From Treponema medium (GTDB lineage: Bacteria > Spirochaetota > Spirochaetia > Treponematales > Treponemataceae): DNA of 64,000 bases. Positions 1 to 8,741 of this stretch are shown piece by piece. Position numbers and translations under genes: made by a program. The first letter of the stretch is position 1; each line of letters starts with the position of its first letter. The notes beneath the pieces were generated by a model. It was not told the DNA's origin, searched no databases, and saw nothing but the letters and a program-made list of their open reading frames with translations. The stretch lies in the NCBI RefSeq assembly GCF_017161265.1, contig NZ_CP031393.1:558001-622000 (forward strand), read 5' to 3'.

Positions 1-589
1 CCTTGAGTTTCTGCACGAGCATATCAACGGCACGTTTTGCACCGCGCTCTTTTGCAAAGTAATTCTGGCGAATACCGCGCGGCAATAAACCGTCTGCAGC
101 CGGATCAATAGCTCCACCGTTTAATATTTTTTTTGCGACAGCTGCGATTGCCGGTACCGCATGACGCATATCGGCAGCAGAGTTTTTCGTTTTGACGGTG
201 TACATAAATGCTTTAAACACATCGTACCCGGGGTTCTCTTCGTATAAACCGGAGACGGCAGGAATGCCAAGCGCAGCAGCCGCTTTTGCAGCGCCGCCAC
301 ATGCCATACCGTAACGACCGGCATTAAAACCGGGACCGGCAATCAGCAAATCCGCTTCATTTTTCTTTAAAACATCCTGAATAAATGCCATACACTCGTC
401 GGTGTGGTCGTTAAAATAGTTATCACCGCAGACAATCGTCTTAACGATTTTTCCCCCGTCGCCGAGCGCTGCCTGAATCCCCATACCGGGACCGGCATTT
501 CCATCGATCACTTCAATTTTGTAATCGGCAACATCTTCTCCGCCCTTTCCGGCAAAGAATTGGTTGATATAGTGTACAATCTTTTTCAT
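1..589 (-). CDS. grdB: Glycine reductase component B gamma subunit (partial, 3' end outside window)
   Basis: This is the substrate-binding part of component B of glycine/sarcosine/betaine reductase, which passes a carboxymethyl group to selenoprotein A in the cytoplasm and supports amino-acid fermentation. About 196 residues are visible, opening MKKIVHYINQFFAGKGGED, the typical GrdB beginning, and the frame stays open through the left edge. The ATG at 589 follows an AGAGGT ribosome-binding site and lies 10 bases after the grdE stop, so the two genes form one transcript. GrdB proteins normally hold an in-frame UGA selenocysteine codon in their second half. That part is outside the window, so selenoprotein status cannot be seen here. 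Confidence 0.93.
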   Translation of the reverse strand, partial: MKKIVHYINQFFAGKGGEDVADYKIEVIDGNAGPGMGIQAALGDGGKIVKTIVCGDNYFNDHTDECMAFIQDVLKKNEADLLIAGPGFNAGRYGMACGGAAKAAAALGIPAVSGLYEENPGYDVFKAFMYTVKTKNSAADMRHAVPAIAAVAKKILNGGAIDPAADGLLPRGIRQNYFAKERGAKRAVDMLVQKLK

Positions 590-599
590 TGTTTACCTC

Positions 600-1889
600 T
601 TATAATCCGCATGCAGATAAATTCCAGAAGCCCAGCTCATTGGTTGCGCCGGTAATAACCTGTAATTCCGCTTCGATACTTCCGTCTTCATGTAAGCTGC
701 CGTCCCATGCACCCGCAATAACATTGGCCTGTTGGGGATCGCCGATAACCAAGTCCATCTTAGGCAGTTTGATAACCTGATTGGCGTTTCCGTTCGACAC
801 AACGGCGTCCGCAGAAGGATGAGCATCTGCAAGCGACTGGCTCGCACCGTCCTGTCCGGCATATTCGTCGGTCAACAATACGGTTTTAATACCCTTTGCA
901 GCAATCTTGCGGCAGTTCATCATCAAGTCGGCATCGGGGTTACCGAAACCTTCCTCGGAGATAATAACCGCATCGAGACCCAGTTGTTCCGCAAGTCGTG
1001 CAGTCAGAGAAGAGGAGCGCTCTTTATCGGCAAGCGTTACGTTCTCGTTGGTTACGATAACACCGATAAAGTTATAATCCTTTCCGTGCCGCTTATACAG
1101 TTCGTGGATAACGGGGCTGTTCTGGTGTACATACGTCGGGTTTTTATCACAGGCAGAAACACAGTTACCGCTTACAACTGCGCCGTCCATTGCCTCTGTG
1201 GGGTACATAATGGTCGGAACAATCTGCTTAACATCGACACCGTAGTAGTAGGTGTCATGCAGCAATCCCTGACTTTGAAGTGCATATACATAACCGACTT
1301 TCGGCAGATTGGGATATTTCTTGGCCTGTTCGATCGGGTTCAAGGTTTCGTAAACTTCGGTTTCTGCCGGAGCAACGGACTTTGCGGCGTTACCCAAATA
1401 GCGGGCAGTTTTCAGCCCCATCAAGCGCAACGATTTTTCTTTAACTGCACGGGTAGTATCATCTTTGACAATACCTTTTACTACAAGGTTAACCGTGCGG
1501 GAAAACGGCGTATATTCGGCGCCGGGACCACTCATATCGATAATTCCTTCTTGAAATCCGACAACGGTACCGGTTGTTACGACTGCTGCACCGCGAAGTA
1601 CGGCAGTTTTACCCGACCCGACAGTGTCTTCCTCACCGGTAAAGAATCCGGGGAAACATACACCGCTGCCTTCAATCTTACACCGTGGTTCAATAACGTC
1701 TTTAACGGAAATAATACGGGTTTTATCGCCCGGTTTGGTAATTGTCAGTGAAACATCTATGATAAGCGGATCTTCTTTAATGAGAGATATCAGCTCATCT
1801 TTGTTTATTTCAAGACAAGTTCCTTTGATAGCAGTTTTATCGGAAAACCGCATCTCATGAATAGGGATAATTCCCAGTTCAAGCTTCAT
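600..1889 (-). CDS. grdE: Glycine reductase component B precursor (alpha/beta subunits)
   Basis: The GrdE proprotein is cleaved into two subunits of component B and acquires a pyruvoyl group at the cleavage cysteine. The 429-residue length is normal for the family. The processing site is visible as SGNCVSACDKN with Cys243, matching the known cleavage cysteine near residue 242. N-terminal text such as MKLELGIIPIHEMRF and the GFFTGEEDTVGSGKT segment are characteristic. It precedes grdB on the same strand, 10 bases apart. A clear sigma70-type promoter lies about 55 bases upstream of the start, and an insertion sequence sits immediately beyond its -35 box. The start ATG is preceded by TAGGAGGTC. 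Confidence 0.95.
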   Translation of the reverse strand: MKLELGIIPIHEMRFSDKTAIKGTCLEINKDELISLIKEDPLIIDVSLTITKPGDKTRIISVKDVIEPRCKIEGSGVCFPGFFTGEEDTVGSGKTAVLRGAAVVTTGTVVGFQEGIIDMSGPGAEYTPFSRTVNLVVKGIVKDDTTRAVKEKSLRLMGLKTARYLGNAAKSVAPAETEVYETLNPIEQAKKYPNLPKVGYVYALQSQGLLHDTYYYGVDVKQIVPTIMYPTEAMDGAVVSGNCVSACDKNPTYVHQNSPVIHELYKRHGKDYNFIGVIVTNENVTLADKERSSSLTARLAEQLGLDAVIISEEGFGNPDADLMMNCRKIAAKGIKTVLLTDEYAGQDGASQSLADAHPSADAVVSNGNANQVIKLPKMDLVIGDPQQANVIAGAWDGSLHEDGSIEAELQVITGATNELGFWNLSACGL

Positions 1890-1945
1890 ATCGACCTCCT
1901 ATACTTTTTTGAAAGGGGCAGACTATCCCCTAAGTATACTGTACT

Positions 1946-1974
1946 ATTTTATTGCAATTAATCTAAGCTGTCAA
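1946..1974 (-). promoter_or_regulatory. grdE promoter
   Basis: Reading the minus strand, TTGACA (complement of 1969-1974) is followed after exactly 17 bases by TAAAAT (complement of 1946-1951), then a leader of about 50 bases with AGGAGG before the grdE ATG. The leader contains a small 5-bp hairpin (AGGGG/CCCCT, about 1916-1932). The first T of the -35 box is also the last base of the target duplication of the neighbouring insertion sequence, so the box is intact but nothing native remains immediately upstream of it. Confidence 0.75.
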
Positions 1975-1982
1975 TTTATACT

Positions 1983-3218
1983 CACGGAAATCAATTTTTG
2001 AGTGAAGGTATTAAAACAGAAGAAAAAATGCTAAAGTGAGAGCATGAGGTGGGAAGAATTAGAAGATGCACTTGAAGTGCTTCAAAGCGAGCGGGAGTAC
2101 GACGGATATTTTTGCAGCATAAAAGATGCGGTTATCATCGTTATTTTGGGAAGCCTCTGCGATCTGAAAAGCGTAAAGAAAATACATGCGTGGGCAACGA
2201 GTGAGCATGTAAAAGTGTTTCTTGAAAAAGAATTCGGTATAAAAAGAATACCGTGTTACTGGTGGCTGTTAAGTCTTTTGGCAATGGTAAGCCCTGAATC
2301 ACTTAATCGGTGTATGAAAAACTGGGTAAGCTCATTGGTACCGCATCTTGCGGAAAAGCTTGAAGCGGAAGAAGAAGAGCAAAATAAGAAGAAGAAAAAA
2401 AGCTTGACGATTGCAATAGACGGGAAAGAAATCCGCTCGACAGGGAAAATGAAGAAGTATGACAGTCCGTTACACATTGTCAGCGCGCAGATAGGCGAAC
2501 TAGGGCTCACTCTTGCGCAGGAAACAGTGCAATCAAAGAGTAACGAGATACCGGCGGTACAAGAGCTGATAAAGACACTTGAGATAGAAGGATGCATGGT
2601 AGTTGCCGATGCTTTAAACTGTCAAATACAGACTGCACAGGCAATTATCGATGCAAAAGCCGACTATTTATTAAGTGCGAAAGGTAATCAGAAAGAGTTG
2701 ATGAACGATATAGCAGCGTATGTCCAAGATGAAAAACTACGTTCAACGATGGATAGCGTTACCCAAACGGAAAAAGGACACGGACGGATAGAAACGAGAA
2801 GTGCGTATACTACTGATGATGTTGAATGGCAGCCGGGAGGCAGGGTATGGCCGGCTGTTAAATGCATTGGAGTGGTGCATACACGATTTGAGACAGACAA
2901 AGGGGTAACGGAGCAATGGCACTATTATATTTCAAGTAAAGTGTTGAGTGCCGAGGAGCTTTTACATCATGCGAGAACTGAATGGTCGGTAGAATCGATG
3001 CACTGGTTGCTTGATGTTCATTTTGACGAAGATAAATGCAGGATTCAGAGTAAGAATATACAGCAGAATCTGAATATGCTCCATAAAGTAGCGCTTAATA
3101 TCGTGCGCATATACAAGCGGGAAACTCAATCAAAACTGGCTTTGAACGGTATTATGTTCCGCGCGCTTATGAATCCTCACGACTTATTACCGCTTTTAGA
3201 CAAAAATTGATTTCCGTG
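1983..3218 (+). mobile_element. Complete ISAs1-family insertion sequence
   Basis: This is a 1,236-bp element with perfect 18-bp terminal inverted repeats: CACGGAAATCAATTTTTG at 1983-2000, and its exact reverse complement at 3201-3218. A perfect 9-bp direct repeat, ATTTATACT, flanks it at 1974-1982 and 3219-3227, within the 8-10 bp target duplication typical of ISAs1 elements. One intact transposase gene fills the element and its TGA stop lies inside the right inverted repeat. Perfect ends and a perfect target duplication point to a recent insertion. The target spans the yjjB stop codon and the first base of the grdE -35 box. Confidence 0.93.
2044..3210 (+). CDS. ISAs1-family transposase
   Basis: The 388-residue DDE transposase presumably mobilises the surrounding element. 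The N-terminal half has a DDE_Tnp_1-associated region, with the YWWLLSLLAMVSPESL segment. Catalytic acidic residues appear in AIDGKEIRSTGK, in VADALNCQIQTAQ and in the C-terminal HWLLDVHFDEDKCRI block, the order seen in ISAs1/H-repeat proteins. A lysine/glutamate-rich stretch near residues 103-120 precedes the catalytic domain. No frameshift or internal stop is seen, so the enzyme may be active. The start is the first ATG of the frame; the preceding GTGAGAG is only a weak ribosome-binding site. Confidence 0.93.
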   Translation: MRWEELEDALEVLQSEREYDGYFCSIKDAVIIVILGSLCDLKSVKKIHAWATSEHVKVFLEKEFGIKRIPCYWWLLSLLAMVSPESLNRCMKNWVSSLVPHLAEKLEAEEEEQNKKKKKSLTIAIDGKEIRSTGKMKKYDSPLHIVSAQIGELGLTLAQETVQSKSNEIPAVQELIKTLEIEGCMVVADALNCQIQTAQAIIDAKADYLLSAKGNQKELMNDIAAYVQDEKLRSTMDSVTQTEKGHGRIETRSAYTTDDVEWQPGGRVWPAVKCIGVVHTRFETDKGVTEQWHYYISSKVLSAEELLHHARTEWSVESMHWLLDVHFDEDKCRIQSKNIQQNLNMLHKVALNIVRIYKRETQSKLALNGIMFRALMNPHDLLPLLDKN

Positions 3219-3225
3219 ATTTATA

Positions 3226-3681
3226 CTATATTTTCTTCTTGATATAGTCTTTGATAGGATGTCGAATCATGCGAACAATGGAGGTGGAAAGAATGATGCC
3301 GACTGCTATCGCGACTGCCATAAAACACGAATGAACCCCCTCTGCAAGCCCCTGATCCAGATCGCCCCTCACAAAGAAAAGCATCGACCGGTAAACGCGG
3401 AAACCGGGTACTAAAGGGATAATACCGATAACAATAAAAGAGGTCGCAGGAGTTTTTTGAATAACGGCAAAGAGTTCCGCGAGGAGACCGACCACTATCG
3501 CAGAAAGCAAATTTGCAAAAATATAGCTGACTTGCGGGATATCGAGAACTAATAATATTGTCCACCCGATTGCGCCGTTAACCGCGGCGAGCAACAATGT
3601 CCGCTTCTGAACATTAAAAAGGACGCCAAAACCGAGACAGCTGACAAAAGAGATTACGGTATGGGCATAGATCGGCATCAC
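3226..3681 (-). CDS. yjjB: Threonine/serine exporter small subunit (ThrE_2/YjjB-like)
   Basis: This 151-residue membrane protein has four to five predicted hydrophobic helices, including FVSCLGFGVLFNV, LLSAIVVGLLAELFAVI and SFIVIGIIPLVPGFRVY. The GIIPLVPG motif is typical of the C-terminal half of ThrE exporters. In split systems it pairs with a YjjP-like protein to export small dicarboxylates or threonine/serine across the inner membrane. The start overlaps the yjjP stop by four bases (ATGA), indicating translational coupling. Its TAG stop overlaps the target-site duplication of the downstream insertion sequence but remains functional. Confidence 0.85.
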   Translation of the reverse strand: MMPIYAHTVISFVSCLGFGVLFNVQKRTLLLAAVNGAIGWTILLVLDIPQVSYIFANLLSAIVVGLLAELFAVIQKTPATSFIVIGIIPLVPGFRVYRSMLFFVRGDLDQGLAEGVHSCFMAVAIAVGIILSTSIVRMIRHPIKDYIKKKI

Positions 3682-4442
3682 AGTCCTCCTAGAATCGAGT
3701 AGAGCATTAAAATACTGCCAACGCCGAATGCAATGGCAATTGCGACAAGAATCGCCTCTCCAATACGTGCAATACCGGAGAGTAAATCACCCGAAATAAA
3801 ATCCCTAATTCCAGCGGTAAATGCAACACCGGGGACAAGAGCCAATGCCGCACCGACGATAATATTGTCAAGATTGTCAACTAATTTAATTTCAAAAGAG
3901 ATAATGGAAATAATTCCCACAAACATACTTGCAACAAAATTGCCGGTAAAAACAGTACGAGAACGCACCATTATTTTATCACTGATAAAAACAGCAATAT
4001 ATGAAGCAAAAAATGCTGCGACAAAATCCCCGAATTTTCCGCCTACTAAGACCGCAAAAAGACCGCATCCGATACCGGCAGCAAATAGCAAAAATGGATA
4101 CGAATAGCCTTTGTATTCATCTATCTTGCGTAAATAGTCCATCGCTTCGGATATGTCAACAGTACCTTCCACAAATTTACGGGAAAAATCGCTGACAAGT
4201 GTAATTTTAGTGATATTATTACTTCGCTTTGTGATGTTCTTTGTATAAAGTACGTTTTCCCCCTCGCCTTTTGCGATAAAGAGAATGGTGGGAGTAACAA
4301 AGGGGGTAACATCGTGTACCCCGCCCGCTTCACTTATCCGCATAATCGTTTCTTCGGCACGGTACATTTCCGCACCATTGCGCACGAGCAGTTCTCCGGC
4401 GTAGAGCGCTATCTGCATTACTAACGCATGCCGAGTAAGCAT
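3678..4442 (-). CDS. yjjP: Threonine/serine exporter large subunit (ThrE/YjjP-like, DUF1212)
   Basis: This 254-residue protein has a soluble N-terminal domain (about 1-110, with LLVRNGAEMYRAEETIMRI typical of DUF1212) followed by five hydrophobic helices. The LVPGVAFTAGIRD segment near residue 205 is a family hallmark. It forms the two-component exporter with yjjB, which starts inside its stop codon. The exported substrate cannot be deduced from sequence; threonine, serine and succinate are known for relatives. The gene begins the yjjP-yjjB unit, with GGAAAAG in front of its ATG, and reads towards the insertion sequence and grdE. Confidence 0.87.
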   Translation of the reverse strand: MLTRHALVMQIALYAGELLVRNGAEMYRAEETIMRISEAGGVHDVTPFVTPTILFIAKGEGENVLYTKNITKRSNNITKITLVSDFSRKFVEGTVDISEAMDYLRKIDEYKGYSYPFLLFAAGIGCGLFAVLVGGKFGDFVAAFFASYIAVFISDKIMVRSRTVFTGNFVASMFVGIISIISFEIKLVDNLDNIIVGAALALVPGVAFTAGIRDFISGDLLSGIARIGEAILVAIAIAFGVGSILMLYSILGGL

Positions 4443-4536
4443 ATTGTCTTTTCCGTAGATACAATATCCGATTGGGTATCCATAATAATTGCTGATTGTA
4501 ATTCTTTTTAACTGTTATGGCAATAAGTTTAGTCAA

Positions 4537-4723
4537 GGTAAACGCATCAGGTATTTTTTGATATTCCCGCAGAATATTTGCAACTGGTCAAGCAGAGTTT
4601 CGCCGCGCTGCGTCTCAAATGCTTGCCCAATCTCAAATATTCTGCGATTTTAATCTACTCTACCTGATGCGTTTACTCTCCACACGAATAAACTGCGTAA
4701 AATTTTGGGCAAAATTTTACGCA
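4537..4723. repeat. Nested palindromic repeat, family I copy 1, with accessory hairpin
   Basis: The outer arms GGTAAACGCATCAGGTA (4537-4553) and TACCTGATGCGTTTAC (4661-4676) are reverse complements. Inside, CGCAGAATATTTG pairs with CAAATATTCTGCG, and an innermost part resembles the other copies (CAAGCA...TGCTTG). An accessory perfect hairpin follows at 4694-4723, with 13-base arms TGCGTAAAATTTT and loop GGGC. Related copies lie at 35896, 45568, 50661, 54313 and, truncated, near 60997. It occupies most of the gap between yjjP and the Smr gene. No protein is convincingly encoded. Confidence 0.85.
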
Positions 4724-4730
4724 AAGGTAT

Positions 4731-5234
4731 TTATTTCAATATAACCCACGTTGATCCCGTCCCTCCGTCGCGTCCTTTGGGATGGCCTGTTTCTCCTGCA
4801 TGGGTGTTTGTTTCCAAGAATTTTTGTACGAATCGCGCCAATACAGGTCCGTTTTGAGAATGATTCCCTTTACCGTGAATGATGAGTATTTTTTGATAAT
4901 CCCTCCGTACGGAATCTTCGAAAAAAGTAACCAGCGCACCGTAAGCTTCTTCAAGCGTCATACCGTGTAAGTCGATTTCTGCCTGCGGACGCATTGTCCT
5001 CAACCGCCGTTTTTCGGCCTGATTATCAACCAGAGTAGTATTTTCAGAACTATTAGCATCTTTATCATAGACGCCATAACGCCTGAGCCAATAATCCATT
5101 AGATTGAGCGTTTGAGTATTTTCAACGGTATATGCTACTGCTACAGGATTTTTCGCCTCATTGCGCAGCCGTTTCTTTCCATAAGGATGTTGTGTTTGCG
5201 TTTCCCATTGATTCAGGATTTCTTCAAAATTCAT
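4731..5234 (-). CDS. Smr/MutS2-type domain protein
   Basis: The protein is about 167 residues with a C-terminal Smr domain: DLHGMTLEEA (about residue 90) and ILIIHGKGNHSQNGPVL carry the two conserved histidine motifs of this nucleic-acid nicking or binding fold. The glycine-rich end GGTGSTWVILK is also typical. The N-terminal half is charged and unrecognised. The ATG at 5234 is chosen because GAGGGA sits five bases upstream. A GTG four codons earlier would also be in frame but has no ribosome-binding site. The role is probably DNA or RNA maintenance; stand-alone Smr proteins are poorly characterised. Confidence 0.85.
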   Translation of the reverse strand: MNFEEILNQWETQTQHPYGKKRLRNEAKNPVAVAYTVENTQTLNLMDYWLRRYGVYDKDANSSENTTLVDNQAEKRRLRTMRPQAEIDLHGMTLEEAYGALVTFFEDSVRRDYQKILIIHGKGNHSQNGPVLARFVQKFLETNTHAGETGHPKGRDGGTGSTWVILK

Positions 5235-5317
5235 AATTTCCCTCACAGGAATATAGATAATTGGTTAAACCATAAAATACAAAAAACGTTTCAACAATAT
5301 TGAAATTTATCGATTTT

Positions 5318-7255
5318 TTATAAAGTTTCCATATTTGCCAAATAGATTCTTCCACCTTTTACTCCCCATGTTGTATATAAAAAAGAATCCATTTGCGCCG
5401 CCGCTTGCATAAAATCTACCGCATTGGTATTCCGTATATACCTGCAAAGCTCAGGTTCCGCCTCATTCATCGCCCGAAACCATGCAATCCGATTGTAATA
5501 TTGTTGAAGAAAATCGCTACCTTGCTGGAGAAGATAGGCCATAAATTCATTTTGTAGCAGGTAGTTATCATCGGTGTTATATTGCAACGACGGATATATT
5601 TCAAAATAGCGGCGTAAAAACAGCACGGCACGCGGATCTGTCTGCCGAAAAACCTCCGTTACTCTATCGCGGAAACTTTCTTCCGTAAAATAAATACCAT
5701 GGAGACATTCATGAGTAATAAACCGATAGCGGAGATAAGCCGAGGATTGGCGGCTTATAGATACGATGGCTCCCTCCCCCGCCTCAATCCCCTGTTCCGT
5801 TCGGATGATGACGCCGTTATGGAAAAGGATTGTCCGCAAATGTAATTCTGATTTGTTAAGCGGAAAATGTTTTTCTTCAGCTTTTTGAAAGAATGACGCA
5901 AGCGTTTTAGCTCTGTAGTCGTGGGCATTAAACCCATGAAAAGAAGCTATTTCTTCATCAAAAAGCAGTCTTCCCGTAAAGCCTTTTTTTTCCGCAAAGA
6001 ACGAAAGCCGTTTAAGATAGGCATCCTGCACTGAATAGTCGGCAAAATCGAAGATAAGTACAGAGGGAAACTGTTCCCATGAAAACAGCTCGTAAGACGG
6101 CTGCCGCCATTGCTCTTGCGGCCAGCCCGGAATAAGCCCCGGATCAGCAGTAATAGGAGTTATCAGAGAGGGGGTAGAATATTCGATCGTAATACCACAG
6201 ACCATGGTTGCCGCATCGGGCGTATCATCAAACCCAACCGTATCTGACTGCTCACTCGTATCAGAAAGCATATCCGTATTAGACAGCCGCTCCGCGTGGG
6301 ATTGTTCATCAGTTTGCTCAATGGTAAAAAAAGCATCGGGAAAGAGGCTTCCATCAAGCGTAAGGCGGTATATATTCGGCGCGCGGTATACGGATATGTT
6401 TTTATTCCCGCATTGGAACGAAAGACGCGGCTGTTTTTGCTCTGCCGTCAGATTTACCGGCAAAGCCTTGTCAAAATGAATAGCAATAAGGTCCCTGCCG
6501 CCTTTTGCGCTATCCCCAGCCTGTATTACTGCCGACGGTTTCGGTAATTCCGCACATAACGGTACTTTTGATTCGGTGCATAATTCCGGCGGGATAACAT
6601 CTCCGTCGGCAGTTGTACCATACCACAGTGCAGCTCCGTCTTTTAACCAGCCATACCGAATGGGGACAATCGCTGCACTGTTCAGCTTGAGCGCTACCTG
6701 CGCCGAAACCATAAAGCCGCGAATATTCGCCATCCCTACCGCTATGCCAGCAAAACCGATGCTGACGGTAAGACTTCCGTGCGGCAGTACCTTTGCCGTA
6801 ACAGGATGCTGCGGACGAACAATTTTTTTTAACTTACCGGAAGCGGAAAAATCGTTTGCATACAGCAACCCTACGGCAAATTCGACAGAATCTGTTTGAA
6901 TAGGGGCTGAAATCTTCCGCACAGGTTTATCGGTAAGCGGTTCAAACTCCAGTTCAAGCGCATATAAATTGGAACCGGTTAAACCGAACATCGTAGGGCT
7001 TTTTTCAAAAGCGAAGCACATGACATCAGATTTTTCCGGATCATCTATCGTACCCGTTTGGGCATTTGTATTTAAAGCCTTGAGCGGTACGCACCGGCTC
7101 TGCATACCGGAAGCAGATGCAGCTAATAGATAAACCGCAGTATCATCCCTGTCTGCCGGCAATGCAAGCGATACCGACGACGCGGAATCGGCACAAGAGG
7201 TACATAACCAAGAGGTAAAAACTAAAACAAGAACGCCCCGCAGCAGGATATGCAT
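5318..7255 (-). CDS. Lipoprotein with HExxH metallopeptidase-like motif
   Basis: This is a 645-residue secreted protein. A hydrophobic signal ending LCTSC (cysteine near residue 21) is a spirochaetal lipobox, so it is probably membrane-anchored outside the cytoplasm. The first 350 residues look beta-rich and unrecognised. Near residue 515 the segment ITHECLHGIYF contains HExxH, and about 60 residues later NEFMAYLLQQ offers a glutamate as third zinc ligand, the arrangement of gluzincin peptidases. It starts 7 bases after the metK stop with no clear ribosome-binding site, so coupling to metK is likely. The peptidase function is inferred from the motif only; I do not recognise the family. Confidence 0.7.
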   Translation of the reverse strand: MHILLRGVLVLVFTSWLCTSCADSASSVSLALPADRDDTAVYLLAASASGMQSRCVPLKALNTNAQTGTIDDPEKSDVMCFAFEKSPTMFGLTGSNLYALELEFEPLTDKPVRKISAPIQTDSVEFAVGLLYANDFSASGKLKKIVRPQHPVTAKVLPHGSLTVSIGFAGIAVGMANIRGFMVSAQVALKLNSAAIVPIRYGWLKDGAALWYGTTADGDVIPPELCTESKVPLCAELPKPSAVIQAGDSAKGGRDLIAIHFDKALPVNLTAEQKQPRLSFQCGNKNISVYRAPNIYRLTLDGSLFPDAFFTIEQTDEQSHAERLSNTDMLSDTSEQSDTVGFDDTPDAATMVCGITIEYSTPSLITPITADPGLIPGWPQEQWRQPSYELFSWEQFPSVLIFDFADYSVQDAYLKRLSFFAEKKGFTGRLLFDEEIASFHGFNAHDYRAKTLASFFQKAEEKHFPLNKSELHLRTILFHNGVIIRTEQGIEAGEGAIVSISRQSSAYLRYRFITHECLHGIYFTEESFRDRVTEVFRQTDPRAVLFLRRYFEIYPSLQYNTDDNYLLQNEFMAYLLQQGSDFLQQYYNRIAWFRAMNEAEPELCRYIRNTNAVDFMQAAAQMDSFLYTTWGVKGGRIYLANMETL

Positions 7256-7262
7256 GTCGCTA

Positions 7263-8432
7263 CTATTTTATAGCTGCTTTTAGAGCGTCAATCTTATCGG
7301 TTTTTTCCCAACTGAATTCGGGGCGACCGAAGTGTCCGTAGGCAGCGGTCGCTTGGTAAATAGGTTTACGTAAATCAAGCGTTTTGATAATACCGGCAGG
7401 GCTCAAATCGAATACCTGCTGAACGGCTTTTTCGATTGCATCTTCAGGAACCTTTGCGGTACCGAAGGAATCTACCCGAATCGACACGGGGAACGGTACA
7501 CCGATAGCATAGGCAAGCTGCAATTCGCACCGTTCGGCTAAACCGGCAGCAACGATATTCTTTGCAACATAGCGCGCCATATATGCAGCTGAACGGTCTA
7601 CCTTGGTCGGGTCTTTACCCGAGAAAGCGCCGCCGCCATGCCTCCCCATACCACCATAGGTATCTACGATAATCTTCCGCCCCGTTAAACCGGTGTCGCC
7701 GAAGGGACCGCCGATAACAAAGCGTCCAGTTGGGTTAATAAAGAATTTAGTTTTTGCATCTAGTAAACCGGTCGGTTCAAGAACGGGTTTGACAATCTTT
7801 TCGATAATCGCTTCTTTTAATGAACCATAAGCAATTTCGGGGTCGTGCTGATGGGAAATAACGACCGTGTCGATACGCACGGGTTTATCGCCCTCATATT
7901 CTACCGTTACTTGACTTTTTGCATCGGGACGCAGCCAATCGATTTCTTTTGACTTACGCAATTGCGATGCTTTCCGCAGCAGCTTATGCGCATACATGAT
8001 AGGGGCAGGCATCAGCTCCGGCGTTTCTTTACACGCATAGCCGAACATCATCCCCTGATCCCCTGCACCCATTTGGTTGTGATACTCGCTTAACCCTTCG
8101 CCATTTACACCTTGTGCAATATCAGGGGACTGAGCGTGAATCATAGTTAAAACAGCCATAGAGTTACAGTCAAGCCCGAATGCGGAATCGGTATAGCCGA
8201 TTTCCCGTGCAATATTGCGGGCTGTTTGCTGTATATCAACAAAGGTATTGGTGGTAATCTCTCCACCGATAAGGATTAACGCAGTTGAAGCAAAGGTTTC
8301 GCATGCGACATGGCTTCCGGGATCATCACGCAAACAAGCATCCAACACTGCATCCGAAATTTGATCACACAGTTTATCGGGATGGCCTTCACCCACCGAT
8401 TCCGAGGTAAACAATTTATGTTCGTTCATCAT
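7263..8432 (-). CDS. metK: S-adenosylmethionine synthetase
   Basis: MetK makes S-adenosylmethionine from methionine and ATP in the cytoplasm. All hallmarks are present: [19 protein letters not shown] at the N-terminus, [12 protein letters not shown], the phosphate-binding [19 protein letters not shown] and the C-terminal [12 protein letters not shown]. The 389-residue length is normal. It has TAGGAGTA in front of the ATG. No SAM riboswitch is recognisable in the 300 bases upstream, which instead hold a degraded repeat and the SRP RNA gene. The downstream lipoprotein gene begins 7 bases after its stop. Confidence 0.98.
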   Translation of the reverse strand: MMNEHKLFTSESVGEGHPDKLCDQISDAVLDACLRDDPGSHVACETFASTALILIGGEITTNTFVDIQQTARNIAREIGYTDSAFGLDCNSMAVLTMIHAQSPDIAQGVNGEGLSEYHNQMGAGDQGMMFGYACKETPELMPAPIMYAHKLLRKASQLRKSKEIDWLRPDAKSQVTVEYEGDKPVRIDTVVISHQHDPEIAYGSLKEAIIEKIVKPVLEPTGLLDAKTKFFINPTGRFVIGGPFGDTGLTGRKIIVDTYGGMGRHGGGAFSGKDPTKVDRSAAYMARYVAKNIVAAGLAERCELQLAYAIGVPFPVSIRVDSFGTAKVPEDAIEKAVQQVFDLSPAGIIKTLDLRKPIYQATAAYGHFGRPEFSWEKTDKIDALKAAIK

Positions 8433-8530
8433 TACTCCTATTATAAAGCGTTATAAAGCAACCGCCATCATACCGTTATCGGTCTAAATGTACAAGCAGC
8501 ATAATTGCCGATGGCTTACCCTTTTTATAA

Positions 8531-8592
8531 AATCAACACCCCCGACGCAGAGCATTGCCGAGAAACGGCAGGTATTACCCCTCTGCACGAAT
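8531..8592. repeat. Degraded copy of repeat family IV
   Basis: AATCAACACCCCCGACGCAG and the closing CTCTGCACGAAT match the two ends of the 130-bp family IV repeat found complete at 30252 and 33759, with most of the middle missing. It lies in the gap upstream of metK. The rest of 8433-8646 shows nothing I can name. Confidence 0.6.
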
Positions 8593-8646
8593 AAATTGCA
8601 GGGATACGGTTAACTGAGAAAGGAAATTTATAGCGGATATAAAAAA

Positions 8647-8741
8647 ACCGGGAGCACTACGGCACAAGAAGAATTAATCTACCGCTGCTTCCTTCCGGAT
8701 CTGACGGGGTTTGAAAAACCTTCTTTGCATAGGTCCCGGTA
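8647..8741 (-). ncRNA. ffs: Signal recognition particle RNA (small 4.5S type)
   Basis: Reading the minus strand, the universally conserved SRP core GTCAGATCCGGAAGGAAGC is present, followed by AGCGG. The 5' end ACCGGGA pairs with TCCCGGT at the 3' end, closing a hairpin of about 95 nucleotides, and TTTTTTT follows directly as a terminator tail. This is the bacterial domain IV type RNA that binds Ffh for co-translational protein targeting. Its 5' end lies one or two bases after the 3' end of tRNA-Ser(GGA), so it has no room for a promoter of its own and is probably released by tRNA processing. Confidence 0.93.

Noticed and set aside
732-1751. Long plus-strand open frame opposite grdE
   Set aside because: It is the antisense shadow of a strongly conserved gene, with no ribosome-binding site and no recognisable protein.
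1890-1968. Glycine riboswitch before grdE
   Set aside because: The leader is only about 50 bases with one small hairpin, too short for the known glycine aptamers.
8433-8530. SAM riboswitch upstream of metK
   Set aside because: The leader shows no conserved S-box helices or core sequence.
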